Below are positions 16,291-25,225 of a stretch of 64,000 nucleotides of DNA, piece by piece. The stretch is from positions 124,001-188,000 of the forward strand of contig NZ_FOFR01000002.1 in the NCBI RefSeq assembly GCF_900110955.1, written 5' to 3'. Under the pieces are notes generated by a model. It did not search any database and had not been told where the DNA came from. It saw only the letters and a program-made list of their open reading frames with translations. Numbering within the stretch: position 1 is the stretch's first letter; each line of letters starts with the position of its first letter. The translations under genes and the position numbers were made by a program. The DNA comes from Lentzea xinjiangensis (GTDB taxonomy: Bacteria > Actinomycetota > Actinomycetes > Mycobacteriales > Pseudonocardiaceae).

Positions 16291-16533
16291 TCAGGCGCCG
16301 AACCCGACCCTGCGCGAGTCCTGCGGGCCGATCTCCACGTACGCGACGCGGCCAGCGGGCACGACGAACCGCGCACCCTTGGCGTCCACCAGCGACAGCA
16401 CGCTGGACTTGCCGGACACCGCGTCCGCCACCAGAGCCTCGACCTCGGACGGGTTGAGCTCACTGGTCACGACGAGTTCCCGCGGGCTGTCCGCGACGCC
16501 GATCCTGACCTCCACGCTGACCTCCGTGCTCAA
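16291..16533 (-). CDS. DUF3107 protein (TB9.4 / Rv3208A-like)
   Basis: An 80-residue conserved actinobacterial protein of unknown function. It is recognised by its MSTEVSVEVRIGVADSPREL start, EALVADAVSGKSSVLSLVDA and the FVVPAGRVAYVEIGPQDSR ending. No membrane segment or signal. In M. tuberculosis the counterpart Rv3208A sits beside the Rv3208 regulator and close to a ferritin-like gene and an RNA-helicase gene; the same neighbours occur here. The start at 16533 has a GGAGGT-type site upstream. Confidence 0.85.
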   Translation of the reverse strand: MSTEVSVEVRIGVADSPRELVVTSELNPSEVEALVADAVSGKSSVLSLVDAKGARFVVPAGRVAYVEIGPQDSRRVGFGA

Positions 16534-16558
16534 GAGAAAAATCTAGGACCGAGCCTAC

Positions 16559-17200
16559 CTAGCCCAAGCCGAGCTGCGTCATGCGCCGCGCGTGCGACTG
16601 CTGGAGCCGGCGGAAGAGCTGCCCGATCCCGGCGAGGTCGCCCGACCCCCGCACGATCAGCTCCGACAGGCCGTCCCGCTCCGCCACCACGTACTGGGCC
16701 TGCGTCAACGCCTCGCCGAGCAGCCGCCGGCCCCACAGCGCGAGCCGGTCGCGCACCCGCGGATCGGACTCGACGGCGGCCAGGACTTCGCGCTCAGCGA
16801 ACGCCGAGTGACCCGTGTCGGCCAGCACGGCGAGGACCAGCTCCTTGGTCGGCGCGTCCAGCCACTCGGCGACCTCCCGGTAGAAGTCGGCGGCGAGCCC
16901 GTCGCCGACGTACGCCTTCACGAGCGACTCGAGCCACGACTTGGGGCTGGTCGACTCGTGGAACGCGTCGAAGCCCTGCACGAACGGCGCCATCGCGTCC
17001 TCGACGGCGATGCCCTCGGCGGCCAGGTGGTTCTGCAACAGCGTGAAGTGGCCGATCTCGGCGGCGGCCATCTGCGCCAGCGCCGCGCGCCCCGCCAATG
17101 TCGGCGCCGTGCGCGAGTCCTCCGTCATCCGGTCGAAGGCCGAGAGCTCGCCGTACGCGAGCGCGCCCAGAAGATCGACAACACCCTCCGCAACACCCAT
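16559..17200 (-). CDS. Ferritin-like fold protein (Rv3210c-like)
   Basis: A 213-residue helical protein of a ferritin-like actinobacterial family. Candidate metal-site residues fall in [20 protein letters not shown] (about 45-65) and [10 protein letters not shown] (about 135), but a complete di-metal site cannot be confirmed by eye. ATG at 17200 ([12 protein letters not shown]) was preferred to a GTG at 17236 because it matches the usual beginning before VDLLxxLAYGE. It is followed on the same strand by DUF3107. In M. tuberculosis the equivalent genes also flank the helicase gene. Confidence 0.78.
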   Translation of the reverse strand: MGVAEGVVDLLGALAYGELSAFDRMTEDSRTAPTLAGRAALAQMAAAEIGHFTLLQNHLAAEGIAVEDAMAPFVQGFDAFHESTSPKSWLESLVKAYVGDGLAADFYREVAEWLDAPTKELVLAVLADTGHSAFAEREVLAAVESDPRVRDRLALWGRRLLGEALTQAQYVVAERDGLSELIVRGSGDLAGIGQLFRRLQQSHARRMTQLGLG

Positions 17201-17550
17201 GGTCGGGAAGCCTAGTGCGGCGCCGTCGGGAGTCACGTTCCGATCGGCCCGATCCCGGACGAATCGCGGTGCCGTCCCCGCACCCCGATATCACGCATAA
17301 GCGGACGTGGGGGCGGTGCGGCGAGGCGTCCTCGTGAGCGCCGCGGCGCCGCGGTGGGGGTCGTATTCGCCGCACCGGGTGGTGAATCGCGTCTTGCCAG
17401 GTAGAATGGGGGCGGACGCCCGGCGTGACGAGTGTGACGAACCGCCGTGTCCCAGAATTTTTTGGGCAGGCGCACGAATGGTGCGCGTACACCTTTCCCG
17501 CAGCTGGTTCCCAAGCGCGGTCGAGAGGCCCGGCCAGGGCTCGTACGCGC
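17201..17550. other. 350-bp divergent upstream region of the helicase gene
   Basis: No convincing gene. It holds a widely spaced 9-bp inverted repeat (GGTGCGGCG 17315-17323 / CGCCGCACC 17368-17376) and a GC palindrome between the two arms. A TAGAAT box at 17402-17407 is a plausible -10, but no clear -35 was seen. A small hairpin, CCCAGA/TTTGGG (17451-17466), with a six-T run follows in the presumed 5' leader of the helicase mRNA. The frame of the helicase is open back to 17425, but the composition there looks non-coding. Confidence 0.4.
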
Positions 17551-19188
17551 TTGGTACGAGAGAGGCTGATCACCCTGACCGCTGAAGTAGAAGCACATCT
17601 GGACCCGGTCGAACTGGAGCACAGCGAGACCGGCGCCCCCGTGGAAGACACATCGCACCCCCTGCTGGCCGACGCGCCGGTGCACACCGAGTCCCCGACG
17701 TTCGCCGAGCTCGGCGTTCGCGAGGAGATCGTCAAGGCGCTCGGCGAAGCCGGCATCGAACGCACCTTCGCCATCCAGGAGCTCACGCTCCCCATCGCGC
17801 TCGCCGGTGACGACGTCATCGGCCAGGCGCGCACCGGCACCGGCAAGACCCTCGGCTTCGGCGTGCCGCTGCTGCACCGCATCGACCTGCCCGGCGACGG
17901 CACCCCGCAGGCCCTCGTCGTCGTCCCCACCCGTGAGCTGTGCCTGCAGGTCTCGCACGACCTGACCGCCGCGGCGAAGCACCTCGGGGTGAGGGTCGCC
18001 GCCATCTACGGCGGCATCCCCTACGAGCGGCAGATCGCGCAGCTCCGCAAGGGCGTCGACGTCGTCATCGGCACGCCCGGCCGCCTGCTCGACCTGGCCG
18101 AGCAGCGCCACCTGGTGCTCGGCAAGGTCCGCATGCTGGTGCTGGACGAGGCCGACGAGATGCTCGACCTGGGCTTCCTGCCCGACATCGAGCGCATCCT
18201 CGTCATGGTTCCCGACGAGCGGCAGACCATGCTGTTCTCGGCGACCATGCCGGGTCCGATCATCACGCTGGCCCGCACGTTCCTCAACCAGCCGACGCAC
18301 ATCCGCGCCGAGGAGAACGACGCCGGCCAGACGCACGAGAACACCTCCCAGTTCGTCTACCGGGCGCACTCGATGGACAAGCCGGAGATGCTGGCCCGCG
18401 TGCTGCAGGCCCGCGACCGGGGTCTGACGATGGTGTTCGCCCGCACCAAGCGCACCGCGCAGAAGGTGGCGGACGACCTGACCGAGCGCGGGTTCGCCGC
18501 CGCCGCGGTGCACGGCGACCTGGGCCAGGGCGCGCGCGAGAAGGCGCTGCGGGCGTTCCGGGCGGGCAAGGTCGACGTGCTGGTGGCCACGGACGTCGCG
18601 GCACGCGGCATCGACATCGACGACGTGACGCACGTCATCAACTACCAGTGCCCCGAGGACGAGAAGACCTACGTCCACCGCATCGGCCGCACGGGCCGTG
18701 CCGGGCGCACGGGTGTCGCCGTCACGTTCGTCGACTGGGACGAGACGGCGCGCTGGCAGTCGGTCAACGACCTGCTCGGCCTCGGTCAGCCGCTGCCGGT
18801 GGAGACCTACTCGACGTCGGACCACCTGTTCGCGGACCTGGGCATCCCGTCCGGTTCCACGGGCCGGTTGCCGCTGAGCCACCGCACCCGCGCGGGCCTC
18901 GACGCCGAGGAGGAGGAGAACCTCGACACCGGCAAGCGCAACAAGCGCCGTCGCCGCACGGGCTCCGGCTCCGCCCCCGGCGGCGCGGAGCAGGCGCCGG
19001 AGGCGAACGAGGAGACGCGCCCGAAGCGCTCCCGCTCGCGCACGCGCAGCCGCGGCGGCGTCGCCCAGGACGGTGAGCAGGCGGAGGCGCAGGCTTCCGA
19101 GTCCTCCGACAAGACCGCGTCGGACAAGCCTCGCCGGCGTCGTCGTCGCCGAACCTCTGCCGAACAGGCCGCTCCTTCGGCAGACTGA
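17551..19188 (+). CDS. rhlE: DEAD-box ATP-dependent RNA helicase (RhlE-like)
   Basis: Unwinds structured RNA using ATP; probably acts in RNA turnover or ribosome assembly and cold tolerance. All core motifs are present: Q-motif (FAIQELTLPIAL), I (ARTGTGKT), Ia (PTRELCLQV), II (DEAD), III (SAT), V (VATDVAARGIDI) and VI (HRIGRTGRAGR). The last 100 residues are a basic, Arg/Lys-rich tail (KRNKRRRRTG, RPKRSRSRTRS, KPRRRRRRR), likely an RNA tether. The start is uncertain. The TTG at 17551 is used here; a CTG at 17575 lies after GAGAGAGG and would give MTAEVEAHL, and a GTG at 17425 adds an atypical leader. Corresponds to Rv3211 in context. Confidence 0.9.
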   Translation: MVRERLITLTAEVEAHLDPVELEHSETGAPVEDTSHPLLADAPVHTESPTFAELGVREEIVKALGEAGIERTFAIQELTLPIALAGDDVIGQARTGTGKTLGFGVPLLHRIDLPGDGTPQALVVVPTRELCLQVSHDLTAAAKHLGVRVAAIYGGIPYERQIAQLRKGVDVVIGTPGRLLDLAEQRHLVLGKVRMLVLDEADEMLDLGFLPDIERILVMVPDERQTMLFSATMPGPIITLARTFLNQPTHIRAEENDAGQTHENTSQFVYRAHSMDKPEMLARVLQARDRGLTMVFARTKRTAQKVADDLTERGFAAAAVHGDLGQGAREKALRAFRAGKVDVLVATDVAARGIDIDDVTHVINYQCPEDEKTYVHRIGRTGRAGRTGVAVTFVDWDETARWQSVNDLLGLGQPLPVETYSTSDHLFADLGIPSGSTGRLPLSHRTRAGLDAEEEENLDTGKRNKRRRRTGSGSAPGGAEQAPEANEETRPKRSRSRTRSRGGVAQDGEQAEAQASESSDKTASDKPRRRRRRRTSAEQAAPSAD

Positions 19189-19192
19189 TCAC

Positions 19193-20524
19193 ATGTCGTC
19201 CCCCGGTTCCGACGTCACCGAGGTCGAGGACGTCCTCGACGAGCCCGCGCACGAGCCAGAGCCCGCCGCGCCCCGCCCGCCCGCCCGGTCCTGGCGCACC
19301 CGCGCCGACTTCGTCGCGGTCGCGCTGATCGCCGTGGTCTCGGTCGTCGCCGCCGTGCTGACCTGGGCGTTCAGCGATGCTCGCGCCACGACGTCGGTCA
19401 CCGGGCCGTCGTCGTGGGAGCCGCTGCCCGAGGTGGCCACGCTGCCCCCGACGCTCGCCGAGGTGTGGCGGGCCGCCAGCGGGGCGTCGCAGTCCCCCGT
19501 GGTCGTGCGGACCCCGTCGAAGGAGACCGGCGAGGAGAAGCCGTCGACGGTCGTCACCGGCGACGGCGGCACGGTCCACGGGCGCGACCCGCTGACCGGC
19601 GAAGTGCGGTGGACCTACGAGCGCGACCTGCCGCTGTGCGTGGTGAGCACGGGCTGGGGCCGCGCCATGGCCCTGTACTCGAAGGGCACGAACTGCTCGG
19701 AGCTCACCTCGCTCGACGGCATCACCGGCGAGCGCCGGGCACAGCGCAACGGCGACGCGGAACCGGGAACGGCACTGCTCAACGAGGGCTCGCACCTCAT
19801 CACCACCGGCTCGAAGTTCATCGAGGTCTACCGGCGCGACGACCTGGTGCGCTCGCTCGAGTACGGCACCCTGCGCGCGATCGTGAACCCCGGCAAGCAG
19901 CCGCGGGCCGGGTGCACCTACGGCTCGGTCGCGGTGACGTCCGGCAAGTTCGCGCTGATCGAGCGCTGCCCGGACGACAGCTCCGACCGGATCTCGGTGA
20001 TCAAGCCGAACCCGGACAAGTCCGACGAGCCGAAGGTGTTCGCGAGCGTCCTGGCCGGCAGCGAGAACGCCCAGGTCGTGGCCGTCACCGACAAGCTCGT
20101 CGCGGTCGCCATGCCCCGCCCGAGCCGGATCGTCGTCTTCGACGCCGAGAGCGGCGCGCAGGTCGCCGAGGCGCCGATCGACGTGCCGGAGGCGGACTTC
20201 ACCGAGCCGCCGAACCACGTGGCCCGCTCGTTCTCCACCAAGACCCACGTCTTCTGGTTCTCCGGCTCCAGGACGATCGCCCTGTCGCTCGACACGCTCA
20301 CTCCACAGTGGACCGCCGAGGGCGCGCTGGGCGCCGGCACGACGCTCGCCGGCCGCGCGGTCATCCCGGTGCGGGAGGGCCTGCGGGTCCACGAGCAGGC
20401 CACGGGCGCCGTCGTGGGCACGATCCGGATCGACCGCGACGGCCACACCGGCCCCGTGCAGCTCGCCACCGCCGGTCCGGTCGTGCTCGAGCAGCGTGGC
20501 GAAACCCTGGTCGCGCTGCGATAG
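19193..20524 (+). CDS. Membrane-anchored beta-propeller (PQQ-like) protein, Rv3212-like
   Basis: A 443-residue protein. An acidic, proline-rich cytoplasmic N-terminus (1-35) is followed by one TM segment (about 40-60, FVAVALIAVVSVVAAVLTW) and a large extracytoplasmic domain. That domain has repeated PQQ-type blades (GGTVHGRDPLTGEVRWTYE, TIALSLDTLTPQW, GLRVHEQATGAVVGTI). Function unknown; such propellers often serve as assembly or binding platforms. ATG at 19193 lies four bases after the helicase stop, so it is probably co-transcribed; the same pair (Rv3211-Rv3212) occurs in mycobacteria. The four cysteines (in LPLCVVS, NCSEL, AGCTYGS and ERCPDDS) could form disulfides outside the cell. Confidence 0.8.
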   Translation: MSSPGSDVTEVEDVLDEPAHEPEPAAPRPPARSWRTRADFVAVALIAVVSVVAAVLTWAFSDARATTSVTGPSSWEPLPEVATLPPTLAEVWRAASGASQSPVVVRTPSKETGEEKPSTVVTGDGGTVHGRDPLTGEVRWTYERDLPLCVVSTGWGRAMALYSKGTNCSELTSLDGITGERRAQRNGDAEPGTALLNEGSHLITTGSKFIEVYRRDDLVRSLEYGTLRAIVNPGKQPRAGCTYGSVAVTSGKFALIERCPDDSSDRISVIKPNPDKSDEPKVFASVLAGSENAQVVAVTDKLVAVAMPRPSRIVVFDAESGAQVAEAPIDVPEADFTEPPNHVARSFSTKTHVFWFSGSRTIALSLDTLTPQWTAEGALGAGTTLAGRAVIPVREGLRVHEQATGAVVGTIRIDRDGHTGPVQLATAGPVVLEQRGETLVALR

Positions 20525-20531
20525 TTCCCCC

Positions 20532-21410
20532 GTGCACTCGCAGATCAGCCCGCACCGGGCGCAACGCATCGACCTGCCGGGCCGCTACGGCACGATCGCG
20601 GCGCTGCGGGCGCCCGCCGCCGGCGACGACGCGATGCGCACGACGGCACTGCTCGTGCCGGGCTACACGGGTTCCAAAGAGGACTTCGCCCCGGTGATCG
20701 ACCCGATCGCGGACGCGGGGTTCGAGGTCGTCGCGATCGACCTGCCCGGCCAGCAGGACTCGGAGGGCCCCGACGACGAGGCCCTCTACCGGCCGGGCCC
20801 GCTGGGGTCGGTGGTCGCCGAGCTGATCGGGAAGATCGCCGCGGACGGCCGCAAAGTCCTGCTGCTCGGCCACTCCTACGGCGGCCTGGTGTGCCGGGCC
20901 GCCGTCTTCGCGGGCGCTCCGCTCGCCGGTCTCACGCTGATGTCGTCGGGCCCGGCGGAGCTTCCCGCCGGCGAGCGCCGCACGGCTCTGGAGGTCGGCG
21001 AGCACGTGCTGGCCGAGCAGGGCGTCGAGGGCGCCCAGAAGCTGAACGAGCTGCGGGCCTCGCAGAACCCGGCGTGGGCGGTGCTCCCGCAGGAGCTGAA
21101 GGACTTCTACCGCGCCAGGTTCCTCAAGTCGCCGGCCGCGGCGTTGCTCGGCATGGGCAACGGCCTGCGCCACGAGCCGGACCAGGTCGCCAAGCTGAGC
21201 CGGGCGCTGCGCACGTCCGGAATCCCGTGCCTCGTGGTGTGCGGCGACTCGGACGACGCGTGGACGCCTGCCGCCCAGCGCGACATGGCCGAGCGGCTCG
21301 ACGCCGACTTCGCGGTGCTGCCCGGCGTCATGCACTCGCCGAACACCGAGGCGCCCGGCGAGCTCATCGCCACCCTGCTGCCGACCTGGCGGGCCTGGCT
21401 GGCCTCATGA
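20532..21410 (+). CDS. Alpha/beta hydrolase
   Basis: A 292-residue alpha/beta hydrolase. Motifs are LLVPGYTGSKEDFAPV (oxyanion region), IDLPGQQDSEGP, nucleophile elbow GHSYGGLV (Ser about 118), acid region VVCGDSDDAWTP and His in PGVMHSPNTEAP. No signal peptide. The GTG at 20532 begins seven bases after the stop of the propeller gene and is the natural continuation of the helicase-propeller operon; no strong Shine-Dalgarno is seen. Substrate unknown. In mycobacteria a comparable gene follows Rv3212, but I cannot claim orthology. Confidence 0.82.
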   Translation: MHSQISPHRAQRIDLPGRYGTIAALRAPAAGDDAMRTTALLVPGYTGSKEDFAPVIDPIADAGFEVVAIDLPGQQDSEGPDDEALYRPGPLGSVVAELIGKIAADGRKVLLLGHSYGGLVCRAAVFAGAPLAGLTLMSSGPAELPAGERRTALEVGEHVLAEQGVEGAQKLNELRASQNPAWAVLPQELKDFYRARFLKSPAAALLGMGNGLRHEPDQVAKLSRALRTSGIPCLVVCGDSDDAWTPAAQRDMAERLDADFAVLPGVMHSPNTEAPGELIATLLPTWRAWLAS

Positions 21411-21435
21411 CCGGGTGGTCAGCCAGGCCACCGGA

Positions 21436-21867
21436 TCACGGGACGATCTGGATCTCGCGCTCGTCCCTCGCGGCGTTGCCGTTCTGGTAGGTGCGCAGTT
21501 CCGACTTCGCGAAAGCGCTGCCCCAGCGGAACGCGCGTTCGTTCGCCGTCACGTTCACCGCGGTGGTCTCGAACCCACCGGTGCAGGTGATCTCCTTGTA
21601 CGTGTTGCCGACCGCCACACCGCCGAGCACGGCCTGGTTGACGGTGACGTTGAGGTGACCCTGGTGACCCGCCGGGCACGCGTAGGTCAGCTGGACCTCG
21701 ATCGCCGCGCCCCACGCCTTCCACTTCGCGGGCGACTCGACTCTGATCGCGCCCGCGGAGGGCGACTGCGCGCTCACGTCCGCCATGACCGGCGCGATGG
21801 ACGCGAGCACCGCGCCACCCGCGACGGCGACGACCGCAAGCGCCTTGCCCCCGGTGAACTTCTTCAT
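21436..21867 (-). CDS. Small secreted protein, function unknown
   Basis: A 143-residue protein with a clear Sec signal peptide (MKK start, hydrophobic ALAVVAVAGGAVLASIAP, cleavage after VMA, about residue 29). The mature part of about 114 residues is beta-rich, with two cysteines (in LTYACPAG and KEITCTGG) that could form one disulfide, and repeated Val/Thr-rich strands (GHLNVTVNQAVLGGVAVG, TTAVNVTANERAF). It resembles no family I can name with confidence. Its ATG overlaps the stop of the upstream O-antigen-ligase-like gene (ATGA), so the two are co-translated, an odd pairing. Confidence 0.75.
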   Translation of the reverse strand: MKKFTGGKALAVVAVAGGAVLASIAPVMADVSAQSPSAGAIRVESPAKWKAWGAAIEVQLTYACPAGHQGHLNVTVNQAVLGGVAVGNTYKEITCTGGFETTAVNVTANERAFRWGSAFAKSELRTYQNGNAARDEREIQIVP

Positions 21868-23225
21868 CCGACTGTCCCCTCAACCATTCCGTCCCTCGTG
21901 GACGGAAACCCCAGACCGGCGCAGAGGCCGGCGACGACGAGCACGACGGGCAGGTGCCAGAGGAAGTCGAAACCGCTGTGCACCAGCACGACGACGACAG
22001 CCGCCATCGCCCCCGCCCACAACGGCGTCCCGCGTCCTCGCCACATCGCGACCAGCACGCAGACGACAACCCCCAGCGCCAGCACCAGCCCGACGAGCCC
22101 GAGCTCGACGAGCACCTGGAGGTACTCGTTGTGCACATAACGCATGAAGCGAGTGCCCTCGTTGCCCCGCTGGAAGAAAAAAGATCCATTTCCCGGCCCG
22201 GCGCCGAGCACCGGCATCCGCGCGACCAGCTCCAGCGCGGCGCCGGTGGCCTGGGCGCGGTCCGGTGAGCTGAACGAGACCCGCGTGGCCAGCCGGTCCG
22301 CGAAGACGACCAGGGCCACCCCGCCACCGGCCGCCAGCAGCACCGTGACCGGCACCAGGAACCGGCCGAGCCGGGGCAGCACCAGCGCCACCAGGGCGCC
22401 CACGACCAGTCCGCCGACGGCGAGCACCGGCCGCGGCTCGTCGGCGACCCGCAGCGACGGCAGCAACGCCGCCAGGGCGACACCGGCCCCGAGCAACGGC
22501 GGCGCCGCGGCGGCGACCGTCTTCTGGAAGCCGGAGAACACGCACAGCACCACCAAGCCCGCCGCGAGCGCGATCACCGCGGCACGGCTCATCGTCGCGC
22601 CGACTCCCACGCAGAGCAGGAAGCTCATGACGGAGGTGAGCGGCGAAGGCCGCAGGACCAGCGACACCACGACGGCCGCGGCCATCACCGCGGCGGCGGC
22701 GTTCGGGTAGGTCAGGGTCGACGCCGCGCGCAGCAGCCCCTCCGCGACCGTCGTCCACGACGGCACGCGGAACACCACGGCCACCCAGCCGGTGAACCCG
22801 ACGAGCGCCCCGACGCCGGCGACAACGGTGGCCAGCAACTCCCGTTGCGCCAGATCAGCTTGTGCCGCAACGAGAACCGCACCGACGAACACCCCGGCCG
22901 CGGCCACCGCGGGCACCGCCGCCAGCACGTCGCCCTCGATCACGCCGCGCAGCACGGCCCACGCGGCGAACGCTCCGCCCAGCGCCGCCAGCGCGGTGGG
23001 CTTCGGCCGGGCGAGCACGACGGCGACCCCGACGAGCAGCCCGGACAGCACCCTGCCCGGCAGGTAGTACCCGCCCTGCGCGACCACCGCGGCGGCGAGC
23101 CCCGCCACCACGAGCAACACCGGAACCGGCAACGCGACCGAGTTCCGGCGCGCGCCGACAACATCCCCCACCGCCACGGGTTCCCCCGCCTCGCGTCTCC
23201 GCCTCCCCAAGCGGATCGAGTGCAC
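21864..23225 (-). CDS. O-antigen ligase/polymerase-like membrane protein (Wzy_C family)
   Basis: A 453-residue integral membrane protein with about 12 hydrophobic segments and one long extracytoplasmic loop near residues 325-385. The loop carries the features of O-antigen ligases and polymerases (PF04932): an arginine-containing LATRVSFSSPDRAQ segment, PVLGAGPGNGSF, and RYVHNEYLQVLVELG with the conserved His. Such proteins join lipid-linked glycans or teichoic acid-like polymers at the outer face of the membrane. The start is GTG at 23225. Downstream it overlaps a small secreted-protein gene, perhaps the acceptor or an accessory factor (inference). No other polysaccharide genes are nearby. 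Confidence 0.75.
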   Translation of the reverse strand: MHSIRLGRRRREAGEPVAVGDVVGARRNSVALPVPVLLVVAGLAAAVVAQGGYYLPGRVLSGLLVGVAVVLARPKPTALAALGGAFAAWAVLRGVIEGDVLAAVPAVAAAGVFVGAVLVAAQADLAQRELLATVVAGVGALVGFTGWVAVVFRVPSWTTVAEGLLRAASTLTYPNAAAAVMAAAVVVSLVLRPSPLTSVMSFLLCVGVGATMSRAAVIALAAGLVVLCVFSGFQKTVAAAAPPLLGAGVALAALLPSLRVADEPRPVLAVGGLVVGALVALVLPRLGRFLVPVTVLLAAGGGVALVVFADRLATRVSFSSPDRAQATGAALELVARMPVLGAGPGNGSFFFQRGNEGTRFMRYVHNEYLQVLVELGLVGLVLALGVVVCVLVAMWRGRGTPLWAGAMAAVVVVLVHSGFDFLWHLPVVLVVAGLCAGLGFPSTRDGMVEGTVG

Positions 23226-23379
23226 ACTGTAAGCGGGGACGCACCACGGCGGAAGGTCGAACCGGCATCAGTTCGGCGTCACCGCGGTGGACTCCGCGCC
23301 CGGCATGAACCCGGTCCCGATGGCGGCACGGTGTCGTGCGGCGGGCCGCTCCGGAGCCACGGGACCTGCCCGCCCGCTC

Positions 23380-23871
23380 CTACCGGCTGCGCAGGCTGAC
23401 CGCGGTGGCCGGCAGCCACTCCAGCGCGTCGTCGTCCCTCCTGACCAGGAAGTAGGCCTTCGACCCACCGGTGGCCGCGAGGACGTGCACGTTGGGGCTG
23501 GTGCCACCGGCGATCAGCGAGCCCGGCAACGGCTGGTCGAACGGGATGAGGTTGGCCGTGTCGCGCTGGCCAGCCGTGCCGCTGTCGCTCTTCCTCGTCG
23601 AGATCGCTCGCGCGATCACGTCCGCGGAGCTCGCGATGGCGAGGAAGCCGAGCAGGCCGAGGGACAGCGCCACGTAGTGCCCCGCCTGGAGGCTGCCGCC
23701 GGACGCGAACTCGGCGACCGCCGTGGCGATCGGGGTGACGACGAGCGACCCCGCCGTCAGGACCTTGGTGATGCTGAACGCGGGCGACTCGACCGCCGGG
23801 TTCGCCGGTACCGGGTCACCGTTGCCATCGGTGTTGGTGAGGAACTGGATGGGGTTGAGGTTGCGCGCCAT
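23380..23871 (-). CDS. Membrane protein of unknown function
   Basis: A 163-residue protein with two predicted TM helices (about 35-58, ITKVLTAGSLVVTPIATAVAEF, and 65-88, AGHYVALSLGLLGFLAIASSA). The N-terminus is polar (ARNLNPIQFLTNTDGNGDPV) and the C-terminal 70-residue soluble domain contains SDSGTAGQRDTANLIPFDQ and AYFLVRRDDDALEWLPA. No family recognised. It is on the same strand as the small membrane protein gene upstream (23959-24261), 87 bp apart, possibly one transcript. Codon use and GC look native. Confidence 0.65.
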   Translation of the reverse strand: MARNLNPIQFLTNTDGNGDPVPANPAVESPAFSITKVLTAGSLVVTPIATAVAEFASGGSLQAGHYVALSLGLLGFLAIASSADVIARAISTRKSDSGTAGQRDTANLIPFDQPLPGSLIAGGTSPNVHVLAATGGSKAYFLVRRDDDALEWLPATAVSLRSR

Positions 23872-23958
23872 GACCGACCTCGCTCGACGTGACTGGTGCC
23901 CAGGACGTCGTCGCGGCGGGTCGAAGGGTTAGCACGCGGACTGCGGCATCCGGGTGAA

Positions 23959-24261
23959 TCACGCCCACCAAAAGGTCCAGAGGGTCGCGCCGGTCACGAG
24001 CAGGACGGCCGAAGACGACACCGGCGCCTTCCAGTCCGCGTACCGGTCCGCCACGATCTGCCCGGCGACGACGAGCAGGGCGGCCACGACGTGGGAGACC
24101 ACCGACAGCATGCCGGGACCTGGCAGATCGCGGGAGTTCGCGTAGAACTGGACGCCGATGTTCGCCAGGGCCAGCAGCACCATGCCCACCGCGAGCACAC
24201 CGCTCACCGCGCGCAAGACTCCGTACGTCCGCGAAGAACGCTTTGCTGCTTCCACTTCCAC
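23959..24261 (-). CDS. Small membrane protein of unknown function
   Basis: About 100 residues, with three hydrophobic helices (VLRAVSGVLAVGMVLLALANI, SVVSHVVAALLVVAGQIVA, SSAVLLVTGATLWTFWW) and a Trp-rich end. GTG at 24261 is preferred because AGGGTGG lies five bases upstream; an ATG at 24303 would add fourteen residues before that site. Function unknown; its neighbour 23380-23871 is also a small membrane protein. Confidence 0.6.
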   Translation of the reverse strand: MEVEAAKRSSRTYGVLRAVSGVLAVGMVLLALANIGVQFYANSRDLPGPGMLSVVSHVVAALLVVAGQIVADRYADWKAPVSSSAVLLVTGATLWTFWWA

Positions 24262-24346
24262 TCCAGCCACCCTACGGGCACAGCGGCTCGCAGGCAGTGA
24301 CAACCCGATCGGCTCCAGGCCCGCTACGGCAAAAGTCCCAACGCGC

Positions 24347-25183
24347 TCACGGCGCCAGCAGCGCCCAGGGCTCCAACGAGGGTGCCGCCGCCTGCCCCTC
24401 GGGGCAGCTCCGCCGGAAGTCGCACCACTGGCACTGCCGCCCCACCACCGGCGGGAACAGCACCTCCCGGTCGCCGCCCGCCTTCAGCGTCTCCGAGGCC
24501 AGGTCGATCTCGTCCGCCGCTTCCTCCGCCCGCCGCACGTGCCGGGCGAGCGACTCCTCCGTGTGCTCCCACACCGCCACCGAGCCCGACGGCAGGTGGT
24601 GCAGCTCGACGCGCCGGCACGGCTTGCGCAACGTCCGGCGCGCGGCCAGCGCGTACAGGGCCAACGCCTGCGAGCCGCGGGCGTCGTCGGAGGTCAGGAC
24701 GTGGCGGCCGGTCTTGTAGTCGACGATCACCAGCTCGCCGTCGCGGTAGTCGATGCGGTCGACGCGGCCCTCGGCCACGATGCGCTCGGTCGGCGACGAC
24801 ACCCAGCGCTCGACGCCGAGCGGTTCGAAGGCGACGTCCAGCGAGGCCACGTAGTCGTGCACCCAGCCCTCGGCGCGCGACCGGTACTCGGCGGCCTGGT
24901 CGACGTCGCGGAAGCCCTCCGACTTCCACTGCCGGTTCACGAGCGCCACGGCCTGGTCGGGGGTGCGGCGGTCCGGCGGCAGGTCGAAGAGGGCCTTCAG
25001 GGCGTTGTGCACGACCGCGCCCAGCGTGTTGTGCGCCCAGGCACCGCCTCGCGGAGGCGTGGGCCGGTCGAGGTAGGTCATCCGGTAGCGGCGCGGGCAG
25101 TCCGTCCACGTCGCGAGCTTCGCCGGCGTGACGCGCACCAGCCGGCGGGGCTGAACACCGAAGTCGAAGCCGAGTTGTTCCAC
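24347..25183 (-). CDS. RecB-family PD-(D/E)XK exonuclease with Fe-S cysteines
   Basis: A 278-residue single-domain nuclease of the RecB/Cas4/AddB C-terminal type. The catalytic core shows GAVVHNALKALFDL (motif with His), EGRVDRIDYRDGELVIVDYKTGR (conserved Asp then D-x-K) and a QALALYALAARR helix. Cysteines in TDCPRRYR near the N-terminus and CQWCDFRRSC near the C-terminus give the C...CxxCxxxxxC set that binds a [4Fe-4S] cluster in AddB- and Cas4-type nucleases. There is no helicase domain and no recombination or CRISPR gene nearby, so its DNA partner is unknown. GTG at 25183 (MEQLGFDFG) is taken as the start, since a longer open frame runs into the divergent ArsC-like gene. Confidence 0.82.
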   Translation of the reverse strand: MEQLGFDFGVQPRRLVRVTPAKLATWTDCPRRYRMTYLDRPTPPRGGAWAHNTLGAVVHNALKALFDLPPDRRTPDQAVALVNRQWKSEGFRDVDQAAEYRSRAEGWVHDYVASLDVAFEPLGVERWVSSPTERIVAEGRVDRIDYRDGELVIVDYKTGRHVLTSDDARGSQALALYALAARRTLRKPCRRVELHHLPSGSVAVWEHTEESLARHVRRAEEAADEIDLASETLKAGGDREVLFPPVVGRQCQWCDFRRSCPEGQAAAPSLEPWALLAP

Positions 25184-25225
25184 CCGGACCAAGTTACCCA
25201 GCACCCCTGACAGAAGATGAGGGGC

